Of a DNA stretch of 64,000 nt, positions 45,825-57,378 are shown one piece after another (within the stretch, counting starts at the first letter, position 1; every line of letters starts with the position of its first letter). The translations under genes were made by a program, and so were the position numbers. The notes beneath the pieces were generated by a model that had not been told where the DNA came from, did not search any database, and was given only the letters and a program-made list of their open reading frames with translations. Source of the DNA: Hirudo medicinalis (lineage: Eukaryota; Annelida; Clitellata; Hirudinida; Hirudinidae); the NCBI GenBank assembly GCA_011800805.1, contig MPNW01000106.1:153712-217711 (forward strand), in the 5' to 3' direction.

Positions 45825-48800
45825 TTAATCTATGGTTTGGTTAGCCTGAAGGGCTTGATGGGCATCTATATTTAACACCCATCCTGTCCACGTGTTAAGA
45901 GAGATATGAATCAAAACCTGAGACGAAAAACTTATTACACAACCGACTTTTATCTGAAAATAAAATATTGGGATGTAATTTGAATTAAATTACTTCATTA
46001 AATTTTGAAACATACCATGCTTAAAACGTCCATGTCGCCAAAAGCGTAGGCAATAGAGTTAGGAGGCGTTCCCACAGGCAACATGAATGAAAAGGAACAA
46101 GATAAGCCAATTGGAACCATGAGGTAGAGGGGATCAAGATTCATAGATGTAGACTGAAGATCAAAATAAATGCTTATTATCTATCACCACATCACTTACG
46201 CGCCTAACAAATACTAGCCAGATACGCCACAATTGGGAGATAAATCGTGGCCGTAGCCACATTGCTTGCAACTTCTGTGGTCAAACAAGTTATAACACAT
46301 AAAACTATGACGAGCACCCAGTGTGGGAGGTAACTGAAATAGTGGAATGTTGAAGCTATGGAAACATCAAGTTCCGACACCTGGATCAAGTTATTTTATT
46401 TAAAAATTGAGCATATTTGGATATATAGATAAAACTTTGTATTTTTTTGCATTTTTATCCGATCTAAAAAAAAACTTACCCGAATTGCTTTTGCCAGGGC
46501 GAATCCACCACCCAAAAGAAAGAGAATATCCCAGGGCATTTTTGCAGAAAATGTTTTCCAATCCATAAGTGGTTTCACTCTTTTACGATCCTTGGACAAT
46601 TTCCCTAAAAATTATTTCATTCAAGTCCTTCATTTAAATCTGTGAATTCCATTTGCAATGGAATTTAGTCATCTTACCAAAACAAATATAAAACAGTTTA
46701 TGGATAGTTTTTAACAAAATATGAGATGTCTTTATATTAATAATGTTGAAATTTATTTCAATTTTGCCACGTATAAACATTTTACAATTAAATTTCTTAC
46801 TGAAAATTAGCACATTAAAGATTTATTGAGGTCACTAAGGTCATAGTTGTTAGATTATTTTTCACGCTACCATACACGACATGAATCAACAAGAATGCTA
46901 AGGTTCAACTTAACAGCAAAAAAAAACTAGACAAAACAAAAAATAACTAGACAAAACAAAAAATATATACAAATCGTTTCTATCATCTAGCACCCCTCAA
47001 CGATTCAATCGGTCATGTTCAACTATTGAGATACTTGGAATAAACTGTTTGAACTTTATAGGTCCCAAAGGTTTTAACAAACAAATCGACAACCATTATT
47101 TCACTTGGTCAACCATTACTTCACTCAAATCAAATTTAATTTAGATCAATACGGACCTCTGATGAAATGGTATTTGAAGTAATATGCTTTGTTCTGTGAT
47201 TGTATTTATTATACTGAAACATCTTGATATAGCTCTGATTGTCTTTATTAATAAATACTGGTCCAGTCAGTCCTTCACTAAGATCCTTCAGTATTCCGGT
47301 TATCCATAAAGCTTCTTTAATTGCTTCAACAAGAGCTATGAATACTGCCTCAGTAGATGATAGTTCAACCATTGTCTGTTTCTAAAAACGAAATTGTTGA
47401 TCCAAAATACTTAAAACAATATCCAGTATTAGATTTTCTGTCATCTACATCACTTCTCTAGTCAGCATCTGGACTTATGTGGTGCCTTTCAGAAGAATTC
47501 ATAGCCCTTGCTTTCTTTGCTGACGGCACTTCCGACGATGCAAAGTAACTTATGGTTAGTGACCTACAAAGGCAAGGAGCTTAACATCCATTGAAAAGAA
47601 TAACTATTGACCCAACACTAGTTGTTTCCAAGAAACTGGATGACTGTAACAGGGAGCACCTGCAGGCAGATTCTTCAGCAATACCGGACTGCCATCATAT
47701 GTATTTCCTTGATAAAGACATGTTATTGTGAAAATAGCAGATGAAAGCAATCAGTCTGCCCAAGCCATATTTAGAAGCACGCGAGTTGTTGATGACATAG
47801 CTGAGCTTTTGTTGCTCTAATATCTGGTGATTACAACAAAATGCACAACAGCGATGAAAAACAAAAACAGTTTCTTCTATCAATATTCAAAGAATATCGG
47901 CAGTGCTACCCAGATAGAGCAAAAAGACTTTAATTTTTAGAGATTTTTTACTGCTGTTTAATTTTAACTAATAAAGTTAATAAAAAATACTCTTATTATT
48001 TTGTTTGACTAATTAATTAATTATTCTATAATAAAACGTGAACATTGTGAAAACTTTCCAAAATGTTGACTTCATTATAATACAATTTGATTGGTAGGGA
48101 CCACTAAAACACAATAATTTCACATAAAATTTTTCTTAAAAATGCTTAAAATTTTTGTTGTTGAGCTTTTAAGGACCACCCTAGTTGATATATAGTCCAC
48201 TCCTTGATCATTGTGGACAATTTCAGAGGTTGGTTTACAAAAAAAGGACGAGTTAGCATAAAATGTGAAATAAAATATGCCCTTTAGGCAGTCTGGAATT
48301 AGATGTATCAGACTAGGAAAATTATTAGCTTTGTCATTAAACGCTCTTGTTGAAGACTTTACTTTTCTTCCAGTTTAAGGTTTTTTCCTTATTCGAATGG
48401 CCTTTCAAAAAGTGTTTTTAAGTAAAATATTAAGTAGCCGATGTGTAAAAAGGGGAAATTCACTTTTCCCTTCGTAATTACACAACACGAAGCAATGTTT
48501 GATCGCAAATGAATTTGTAATGGCATGTTTTAATATTGTAATAAACGCTTGTCTTAATTTATGCCGAGTTTATTGTTGAATTTATTCATTAAATATTCAG
48601 TTAATAAGTGAGTGGTATTACCTTTATATACCATGCTTACGTAATCCCTGTTGCCAGTTATTGCGTAGCTATCACTCGCGTGATTATTTGCTGAATAGGA
48701 ATATTGGAAATTGGTGATCTTGCGAGATCTTGTGAGATGCTGTGAGAACTTGAGAGATGCTAAAACCTTAATCAGCGATCATAGATGTAGCCCTAGAAAG

Positions 48801-51800
48801 ATTCTAAATACAACAATAATAAACTTAATTACAAACACTAATTGACGCCTTGTTAAGGGTTATAACAATATGTGTAAGCTAAGGCGAGAATGATTTTAAC
48901 TATATTTTAAACAAGTGCATTCGGGTGGCCCTTATATGATGAAATTTTTGTAAATATTAGGTTTGATCCTGTCAAATGGCTCCATTTAAAAAAAAATATG
49001 TGCAAAGTTTAATAAAAAGTTATTAACATGATAGATGTCGCTCAACGGCGTCAAAGGAACTCGCTTAGACGAGTCTTGGTTCTTTTGCTGAATTTGATTT
49101 TCTCGGAAGCTCAAACTTCGTTGAGCGACCTCTAAATATTGTCCAATCTTGCTCATATTTGGTTTGAGTTATTTCTTTTATATTTTGGAACTCATTTGGG
49201 GTCAGACAATAAAATTTTCAAACTTCGAAAATGTGAACCACCATTAACTGCATACATCGCTTTTTATATTTGAATAAATTTCACCAACTATTGAAGATAA
49301 ACCTTTGCTTTATTTTACTTTGTGTTGATGCAAGACATCCTTAAACTGGCCATTCGAATAATAATCGAATCTGGCGATAACTTAATTGGATACTTGCATT
49401 TGATTTGTTTTGTTAACTTGAATCAAGAAAGATTAACACGATTAGTTAAATATTTTTTTCTAACCTCGGTTAAATTGATAGACTTCTAACAGATTTTTCG
49501 AAGGCAGAATGAACAGAAGGAAGGCAACGAAAAGAGCAGCCTGCGTGTCACTGACATACCTGTGTTTAATGAATATGTCGCTAATTAATTAATGCCATTA
49601 TAAGGTCATTCTATGTTGTTTTGAATCTAGTAACAACATTGTTATCTAGAAAAATAAAATGTTTCGATAGAAATAAGCAGCACAATTGTTCATCTTGTTT
49701 CCTCTGAGTGAAATAAGTTAAATTTAAAAATCAACTCTAAAAATCACCTATGAAATTATCCATTCCAAATCATACTCAAGCCCTGCTGTCAATATTATCC
49801 TTCAAAAACTTAAAGCAGTTCGCAAAACAACAAATAACCAAATGTAATGCAGTATGATGAGTATGCTGAACAAATGCCTAACTTTTCCTTAAAGAATTGA
49901 CCCCAGCCTCTGACGAATCCAGGGTCTCTGGTGACCCACAAGATAATCAGCAAAATGAACAGACCTGCTACGTTCTTTTCTGCATAACTGCAATTTACCT
50001 AATAAATTTATTCAAACTTGCAAAAACTCAACACAAATGAAGAGTTCAGACTTCAAACCTTAGTGGGCCAAGTTTCTTGTATTCATTTTTGATCGTTTTT
50101 TCACCTAAGACTTCAATGAAGGCATCTCCCCGATTGATGCCAAAAATTCTAAGGAACTCGCTGAATTGGGGAGAGTCATTTAATTTTTTTTTACCGTTAA
50201 AGAGAAATATTTGAGGGACTAACTTCTTGCCCATGAAGTGATACACCAACCACAACCAAGAGATGAGGAATGTCAGTATGGACACAGGAAGTGCCATCAC
50301 CATCCAATTGGCGAATGTGATGACATCAGGACCTAAAATCCTGAATCATCGAAATTTATTTTATCATTTGTGATGCACCATGTCGATTGTTCAATCTTGG
50401 ATATATTTATTAAAGATTATTTCATACAATTTAGAGAAACAAAATAAAACTATCTAAAAATTCGATTAAACGTTAATTTATTCCCGGATATGGTTAACAC
50501 CGATGACCAAAAGTTATCTATAATAGCAACTTTTCTTCTTATTATTTTCCTTTCCCCAAACTTTCAACACTACATTTTGAAGATGCTAAGAATCTTTCTT
50601 TAAAGTACCAGTTTAATCCAATTCGCAATCCCTGTTTTATCCTTTGTATTGGCAACGTAACTTTATCCAAATGAAACTTTCCGAGACTCTTATTTTCTAA
50701 AAAAACCATTTAAATCTTCGAAGAAAAGGAAATTAAATCGCTAATTAAATTCAGAAATTAAACTTGTTAATTAAGTTCTCGATGACTTCGTAGAAAATTA
50801 CGAAGGTTGGCTGCAAGGAAATATTAGCTGATTTACAAAACAATATGTTGGATAAGAAACAAGAGGATATTTACAATCTAAGGTCAATTTTTATTATATT
50901 AAGATAATTTTTATAAAATTTCTTAAGATCCGTTAGTTATTATAATATTTAAAATTTGTCAAAATGCTCGAATGAAATTTGATGAAAAATGTCTAAGTTG
51001 GCGTTGACATACTCAGTGATTTGTCCCTTAAGAATGAGGTTTGGACTCGTTCCTATGAGGGAAGCTGTGCCTCCAATTGTGGATGAATATGCCACACCAC
51101 ACAACAGACACTTGCTCAACTTTGAAAGACAATTTTCAAAATACGTCTCATCGACGTTGAAGAGGTAATTGCTTGAGGACGATTCAATTTTGTTATTCAT
51201 TCTCTGAGATGCTTTTGCTTGAAAAATTGGTCTAGAAATTGTTTAGAAATATTCTTAAAAGTATAAAATAGTTTTAAAAACGAAATAATCATTTCAATTA
51301 AAAAGAAATCTAATTTATTTATTTGAGGTATGTCTAAACCTTGGGGGTTCATTTCTTTCAAAATCCTTCTCCTCTTGCGACATGTCGGAGCTATGAGAAA
51401 ATAAATCGCAAAATTACAAATAACGAAAAAGAAAATTTTGAACATAGAAGCAGATTTTATAGATGATGAAAAAGTACGTACGTAAGCAGGTCCCTTATTC
51501 CAAATATTTCCAATTTTGAAATATCCTCATCATCGGTGCTAATGTCTTTGTCAATATTTGAGTTGTTATTGAGACTTTTAGCAGGAGAGTTGTCTGGTTG
51601 ATCATTTCCTGGGTGAGTGCTCCCTTGCGGTAATGGAGATTTTTGATCTTGCTGCTGCGGCTGCTGGTTAAGTTTTTGATTGTCTGAATGAATACTCTTG
51701 TCCAACATATCTGAATGAAGGCTCTGGTCCAATGTATCCGAATGAAAACTCTTGTCTAATTGTTTAATTGTAAGAATGCTCATGTCAAATTTTTTATCTT

Positions 51801-53414
51801 GGAAAGTGCTTTTGTCTGATGTGTCTGAAGGAATGCTTTTGTTTAGTTCATTTCCTGCAAAATGGCTTTCTGCTTTCCGTGTCTCGTCAAGTTGACGTAA
51901 AACCGTACTACCCATTGCGGGTGTAAGAAGGCTTGTTATTGGAGTGAATGAACTTTGAGATACATCCGTTTCCACGAGTTGCAATTTTCTTTCATGCTTT
52001 AAAGTCTGTGAAGAAAACAATGATTCAGGATTCTCTCTCTTTCCGAAATATTTGAACTTTTTGTTTTTTTTCTTCTTTGGCTTTTCTATTTTTAACTTTC
52101 TGCTATCAGCAGCAGGCGAAGAATTTTCTGAGCTCAAGTTTTGAGCTTTTAATTGGAGGATTATGGCTCTCACCAGTGGCACCATCATAGTAGTGGTGGC
52201 AGTGTTGTTCATCCACATGGAAAGGAACCAAGCCGTCGCCATGAATCCAAAAGCAACCCTAACAAATAAAATGACTTAAATATTTATGCTTGATTATATT
52301 TTGCAAAAACCGTCATTTTATAATCAGTACAAGCCTTATAAATCAGTCCTTGAATGGTCAATGAATTATAAACTTCACTTGCCTTCTTGCTGGTGCTCCA
52401 GCTACCCTCAGCACAGAAATGGCCACTCTTTGATGCAGCTTACATTTTTCTATGCCCATAGCCATAACGATGCCACCAAAGAAGAGAAGAGATGTATCCT
52501 GTTGCGATAATTTGTTTCATGATTTTATTTATCATTTCAAAATTACATACCATAGTGATTCTTTCTTTTTAAGGCCTTTATAATACATTGCACAATAAAT
52601 TTCTATTCATGTAAGTGGATGAAATTAAGAAGCGATTCAAATAAGCCTCAAAGGCAAGCATGAAAAACTACTTTGATGTATTCCATTGCAAGTTCTTCTA
52701 TTTTTGCGATGGACAAGAGAGGCATGACAACGCACGGCAGCAATCCTGCTATGGCCAATGGAAGGGCTTCTGTGGTCCAGTAACTGCACATCCATAGGAC
52801 AACATATGCACACTTGCCTTTCTTTACAATGAAATGTCTTTATTACGTAATTTCTTAGCACATATTATGACAAAATATTAGTTCTAATAAGTTGACATAC
52901 CTAAATACCTATATCTGAAATACCCACATTTGAATTTACCAACTAAAGCGCAACAATTGGCGTGCAAGTTATCTCAGAGGGTTGCGTTCCTGCATACGGC
53001 GGTAATAGCAACAGTCGTAATGTGTCGTATTCGAAACCCAGATTGCACTGCTTCAAGCGCCCTTGGAAAGGAGCGCTACACAAAATGTCAACTAAAACGC
53101 CTATGACGCTATGTATGTGGCGCTAGGTAAATGAACTACATTTACATTTACAGTTATTAAGGCCAGCAAAATGGAACACAATGATGCTGAATGAAGGCAG
53201 AAACACATTTTGTTTCATGTTATCATAAATGTTATCATTTGCATATAATATTACAATGGTGTTATTATTTAAAATAATTAATAATCAAAATCTTTCCCCT
53301 CACCTTATCGGGAAAGTATATGGGAATTGGAAGGAAGCAGAGAGGTATGATGACAACCAGCCATATTTTTTTGTAGAGGACAAATTCAATGAGGATGGAT
53401 TTTAATGGATGCAT
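45825..53414 (-). CDS. SLC13-family sodium/di- or tricarboxylate transporter
   Basis: SLC13 (NaDC/NaCT/INDY) proteins move citrate or dicarboxylates, or sulfate, with Na+ across the plasma membrane. Segments in transcript order: 53304-53414, 52672-52821, 52383-52498, 51482-52258, 51340-51390, about 50950-51201, 50059-50332, 49883-49987, 49491-49559, 46480-46604, 46213-46380, 46016-46153, 45825-45953. Landmarks: YWTTEALPLAIAGLLP, FLSMWMNNTATTTMMVP (SNT motif), STIGGTASLIGTSPNLI, MPWDILFLLGGGFALAKAI, TTEVASNVATATIYLPI (second SNT-type motif), FMLPVGTPPNSIAY and NTWTGWVLNID. A 220-residue Ser/Lys/Asp-rich cytoplasmic loop follows the first motif. The third intron starts with GC. Joins after 50950, 49491 and 46213 have no site that keeps frame, so this is either a decaying gene or has small sequence errors or unseen exons. 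Confidence 0.8.
47040..47570 (-). mobile_element. Ty1/copia RNase H fragment in an SLC13 intron
   Basis: The minus frame at 47136-47372 reads LSSTEAVFIALVEAIKEALW, then DNQSYIKMFQYN and RTKHIT. This is the copia RNase H end, with the Glu and Asp motif positions recognisable. Flanking sequence to 47570 continues the same element in other frames. It is a short, dead fragment in a 2.9-kb intron. Confidence 0.8.
49037..49129. other. Stem-loop with an exact 11-bp outer stem
   Basis: GTCGCTCAACG at 49037 and CGTTGAGCGAC at 49119 are exact inverted copies. Inside, ACTCG and CGAGT form a second stem with a six-base loop. It lies in the large SLC13 intron. It could be a structured RNA or a small inverted-repeat element. 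Confidence 0.4.
52953..53150 (-). repeat. Dispersed repeat family, copy 5
   Basis: On the minus strand it reads GCAATCTGGGTTTCGAATAC, then a GACACATTACGACTGTTGC segment and CCGTATGCAGGAACGC, as in copies 1 and 2. It lies in the first SLC13 intron. Confidence 0.7.
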
Positions 53415-53929
53415 TTAAAATTTTTTAAATGTACATAGGTAACTATTTACAACAATCAGCTGTTAATTATGCTGTTTTAAACACTTCTAAAAAATATAAA
53501 ACTGCACTAAAAAGTATTCGATCAACTTATTTGAGTCCGGTGATTTTTCATCGCTCTGTTTACGTGTTGACGTAACAAAGCATAATATTTGGTGGGAAAC
53601 AATGGAAGAAGAACAGGTTAAATGTCATATTATATTAATTAAACGCGTAACGTAGACGCTACGGCAAATTTTATAAATTTGTTTTTCTTAAACTATTATT
53701 AACTGTAATAAAGTTGTTTTGGATGCTGAGAATATTAAAAGTTTTTGGAGTTTTGTTCATCAAATTGCAATAATCTATCGTCAAAAACTCTAGAAATCGA
53801 ATACATGCGAGCGAGAATTCTATACAAATCAGCAGACGCCAAACAACCAAAGACATTATGTAACATCGCCATAAAACTAAATATTTTCAACACTTTCCAC
53901 TTTTATAGCAACGTCTACAAGTCTAAAAA
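53415..53929. promoter_or_regulatory. SLC13 upstream region
   Basis: Lies between the SLC13 start and the copia relic. No specific promoter element was identified. Confidence 0.35.
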
Positions 53930-55110
53930 TTTCCATTTTCTCATTCAAAATTTTCAAGCGCACTCTGTCAAGTGGTTTGGTCATCACATCTGCCAATTGA
54001 TTCTCAGAAAGATATCTGACTGATGTCTACTTTCATCAACGACTTTTTCTCAAACAAACAAGTACTTGAAGTCAATATGCTTCGTGCGACGGTGGAAATC
54101 TGGGTTTTGGCAAGCTTGACTGAGGCACTGTTGTCAACTTGAAGTACGGGTTTATTCTTTAGTTTTATTAGATCACTAAAAACTCGCTTTAACCATTTAG
54201 TTGCTCTGTTGCGGCAATAATTTCAGAGTAAGTTGTTGTTGTTGAAATGATAACCTGTCTTTGATTAATCAAAGAAATCCTCCAGCATACATTACAACTA
54301 CTCCAGAAGTTGAACTTCCAATTGCCGTACAGCCTCCAAAGTCTGCATCACTGTAGCATTCAAGCACCAGCTTTGTAATCAGGTTTATACGTAATAAGTA
54401 ATTCTCTCTATCTCAATGCCAAAAAAGTAGGAAGCTTCTTTAACTTTGATTTCAAATTCTGCTTTCATTTGACTGATGAATGAGTTCAAATCAAGGGTAT
54501 CTGTAGCAGCTAGTAAGCCATAATCAACATATAAAGCAAGGAGTAGTTTCTGTCCATTTCTGAAGCCTCTTCCTCAGCTTGCATTCTTTGGTGGATCCAT
54601 CACCGTATCCCTGAGGTTGTTGCATATAAACTGTTTCAGCTAATTCGCCATGAAGAAAAGTTTTTGATACATCGAACTGTTTCAAATGCATCGTCTCACT
54701 TGCAGCTAGACTTATTAATGAAGGAATAGTACTGCGTTTTGCAATTGGACTAAACGTCTGAGTATAATCAACTCTTTTTTTTCTGATTATGACCCTTGAC
54801 AACTAGTCGTGCTTTAAATTTGTCTGTGCTACCATTTGGAATTATTTTTTAACCTGAAGACCCATTTACATGGAAGTACCTCTTTATCTTCTGGTAAACA
54901 AACCAAATCACATGTCAAATTTTTGTCTAATGAATCTATCTCGCTTTTCATAGCTTCTAACCAATGTCTTTGGTGTTCACTAGCTTCTTCATAAGACTCT
55001 GGTTCATAAGAAACATCCATTTCCATTTCTGTTAAGTAGGGCTATGCATTTTCTATTATCACGAAGTCATCAGATCTTTTGGCTTGTCTTAATAATAATC
55101 TATCTCGTTG
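53930..55110 (-). mobile_element. Ty1/copia pol relic (RT and RNase H)
   Basis: In minus-strand order: PESYEEASEHQRHWLEAMKS and LPCKWVFRLKNN (RT start, 54829-55026); VDYTQTFSPIAKRSTIPSLI, QFDVSKTFLHGELAETVY and MQQPQGYGDG (54524-54802); DADFGGCTA (near 54340); YSEIIAATEQLN and VDNSASVKLAKT (RNase H, 54120-54240); and the end NQLADVMTKPLDRVRLKIL (53940-54005). Several stops and frameshifts interrupt it. The integrase and gag parts and the LTRs are not visible, though weak similarity may extend to 55500. Confidence 0.85.
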
Positions 55111-55621
55111 ATTATGGCTTGCTGATTGGTCTTCCTCTGCATTTTCAATTTCGTTGTCATCGATTTTCTTCTTCTGTTGATTGATCAAGTGATATGGGTA
55201 GATCAAAGCACTTCTTACAATCTGTCAATTTTTCTTTAAAAATGACAAGTCTGGAGAGGATGACTTTTTTCCTTTCGTGATATAGTTGAAAAATGGATTT
55301 GTGATCTGCTACTGCATTGACCTGAATGTGTACCTTTGAGCGGACTGTTTCTATGTGTATAGTGTACCATTCAATTTCCTTGTATCATGAACTGCTGGTT
55401 TGCCATCGATTGTTAATCATCATTACGTAGATGACATGAACTTGGCTCTTGGTGGATTCTTGTCTTGAGCAGCTAGCACAGAGAACAGGTTTCTGCTTTA
55501 AGTTCTAATGAATTTCGCATGCTTGAAAGATTAATACAAAAAATCGTTAATAAATTCTATCGAATTTAATCGAGAGTGCTTAGTCGAAAACATTATTCTA
55601 AATTATTTATAAAACAAATAT
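55111..55621. other. Between the copia relic and the MORN gene
   Basis: No supported gene. May hold further degraded copia sequence and the 3' end of the MORN gene. Confidence 0.4.
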
Positions 55622-56262
55622 TTATTTGCAAATGTTCATGTGGAATTGCAATCCTTCAGCTCGTCTTCCTTTGAAACAACCATGCCACTCTTGACCATAA
55701 GCATCGACGTAGCGACCGGCACCTTGTATCCTTAAAGAATAAATATAGATAAACATCCTTATCATCAAAAGCCAAACAAAGCTCTTAAAAGTACTTATTG
55801 TTAAGAAATATTCCTTCCAAATAGGATCCATCAGGCCAACAATATCTGCCATACCCGTGAAAATGGTGGCTGTTGAAGCATCCGGTATATTTCGTACAAT
55901 CAGCAAAGGTAGCACTTCCAGGGCCAGTTAGTTTATCAGACTCCCAAGCACCTTCGTACACGGTCCCATCATGACACGTGTATTTTCCTTTGCCTGATTT
56001 TTCAATAATGCCAGTATTTCCATCCCGCTTATATTCCCCCTCTGAAAATTATCTTTTCACTTTTAATAAAAAAAAAAACAACAAAAGAAAGCAATTTCGA
56101 TCACTGACCGTATTGATCGCCATTCGCAAAAACGAAACATTCTTTGTTTGTTGCGAGTTCTTTGTCCTTGACCCCTTCGACCGATTGATTTCTAAACAGT
56201 TAGATTTAAAGTTCACAGCCTACATAAAAAACTTGTCGTGGCATTACTCACTCATCCGCCAT
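55622..56262 (-). CDS. MORN-repeat protein, MORN2-like, 4 exons
   Basis: Exons in transcript order: 56252-56262, 56109-56191, 55795-56041 and 55622-55730. They join in phase to 149 codons plus stop. The first exon codes only for MAD plus two bases. Consecutive MORN repeats are visible: FANGDQYEGEYKRDG, GKGKYTCHDGTVYEGAWES, GPGSATFADCTKYTGCF, HGYGRYCWPDGSYLEGIF and GAGRYVDAYGQEWHGCFKG. The last repeat and the short end (LQFHMNICK) resemble MORN2. MORN repeats bind lipids or form scaffolds, and MORN2 is linked to cilia and to phagosome maturation. The exact family member is an inference from size. Confidence 0.75.
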
Positions 56263-57378
56263 AACACGGTTGCCAAGGATATGTAAACATTTGAGAGCCG
56301 TGATTAAGTAAATGTTCATAAAGCAAAAAAATTAATTGAACAAATTCTTTAGCACAGAGCTTAAGCTTTGTAAAAATTATTCTTGATTTACATTTGTTAA
56401 CAAGTTAATAAATTTAATAAGTTTATAGATTATAGATGAGATTGTATGTAAGCTCAGAAAATATCGGATCCGAACTTGGTCCACAATTTCATTAAAATTG
56501 AATTCGTCTAAATTTTATAATAAAACTTTTATTTTTCGTAAAACGAAATTGTCCAAGTAATTGAATGTTCATGGAATAAAATTTGTGAGAAAAATTTCAC
56601 TTCTCAGGAGTTGTTTAGTGAATTTCCAGGAAAATGAAAAATAGAAATACATAACTTTTGAGATCTTACCAAGGATCTAATTCAAAAAAAAGTTTAGAAG
56701 AAGCCAAATAAGTCTAAGACCTAGTAAAATATATTTATTTGGTTAAATCATACAGATTTGAATTTTTGTGTATAGTAACAAAAACATAATTTAATATCAT
56801 GTAAAAACAATTTAAAAAAAACAAACCTGCAGAAGTTAAAAGTTATAACTTAAAACCAATCGCAAGCATCGCATTTCACCAATTGATTTCAAAAATGAAA
56901 TGAAGGGGTTGGCCTGATTTTTCAAAAATCAAATAAAAAAATACTAACCAATATTTGTTTGTAATATTTGTTAATTCCAATTATATTAAGTATTGACAAA
57001 CCAATACCAGAAACGAATTGTTAAAATTTAAAGTTTAAGGATTGTATAACGCAAAACTTCAGGAATTCTCCAACATCAAACATATTTTCATCTTTTTTCT
57101 GTACTGGAAATTCTTTGGAACAAATCTTCAAATTGATCTTTTGACGCGCACTTCAATGAAACTGATCAAATGCATAACGAAAAGCACTAAAAAAAGTTCT
57201 AAAGCTAATCAAGTTTGTTTTTGGTGTTTCAGAAATACTTTTTTTCAGATGAAAAATGTGACGGCCAATAATCTACCTTTGGAAACATTGGCCAGTGGCA
57301 CATGGAATGAAACCAGTCATGTTTTACTAAAGAGACAAGTAATATAACAAGTGTTACAACTCATTGAAATTAAATCAT
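56263..57378. other. Intergenic, MORN gene to ErbB-like gene
   Basis: AT-rich. No supported gene. Probably contains the MORN promoter and the ErbB-like 3' UTR. Confidence 0.5.
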
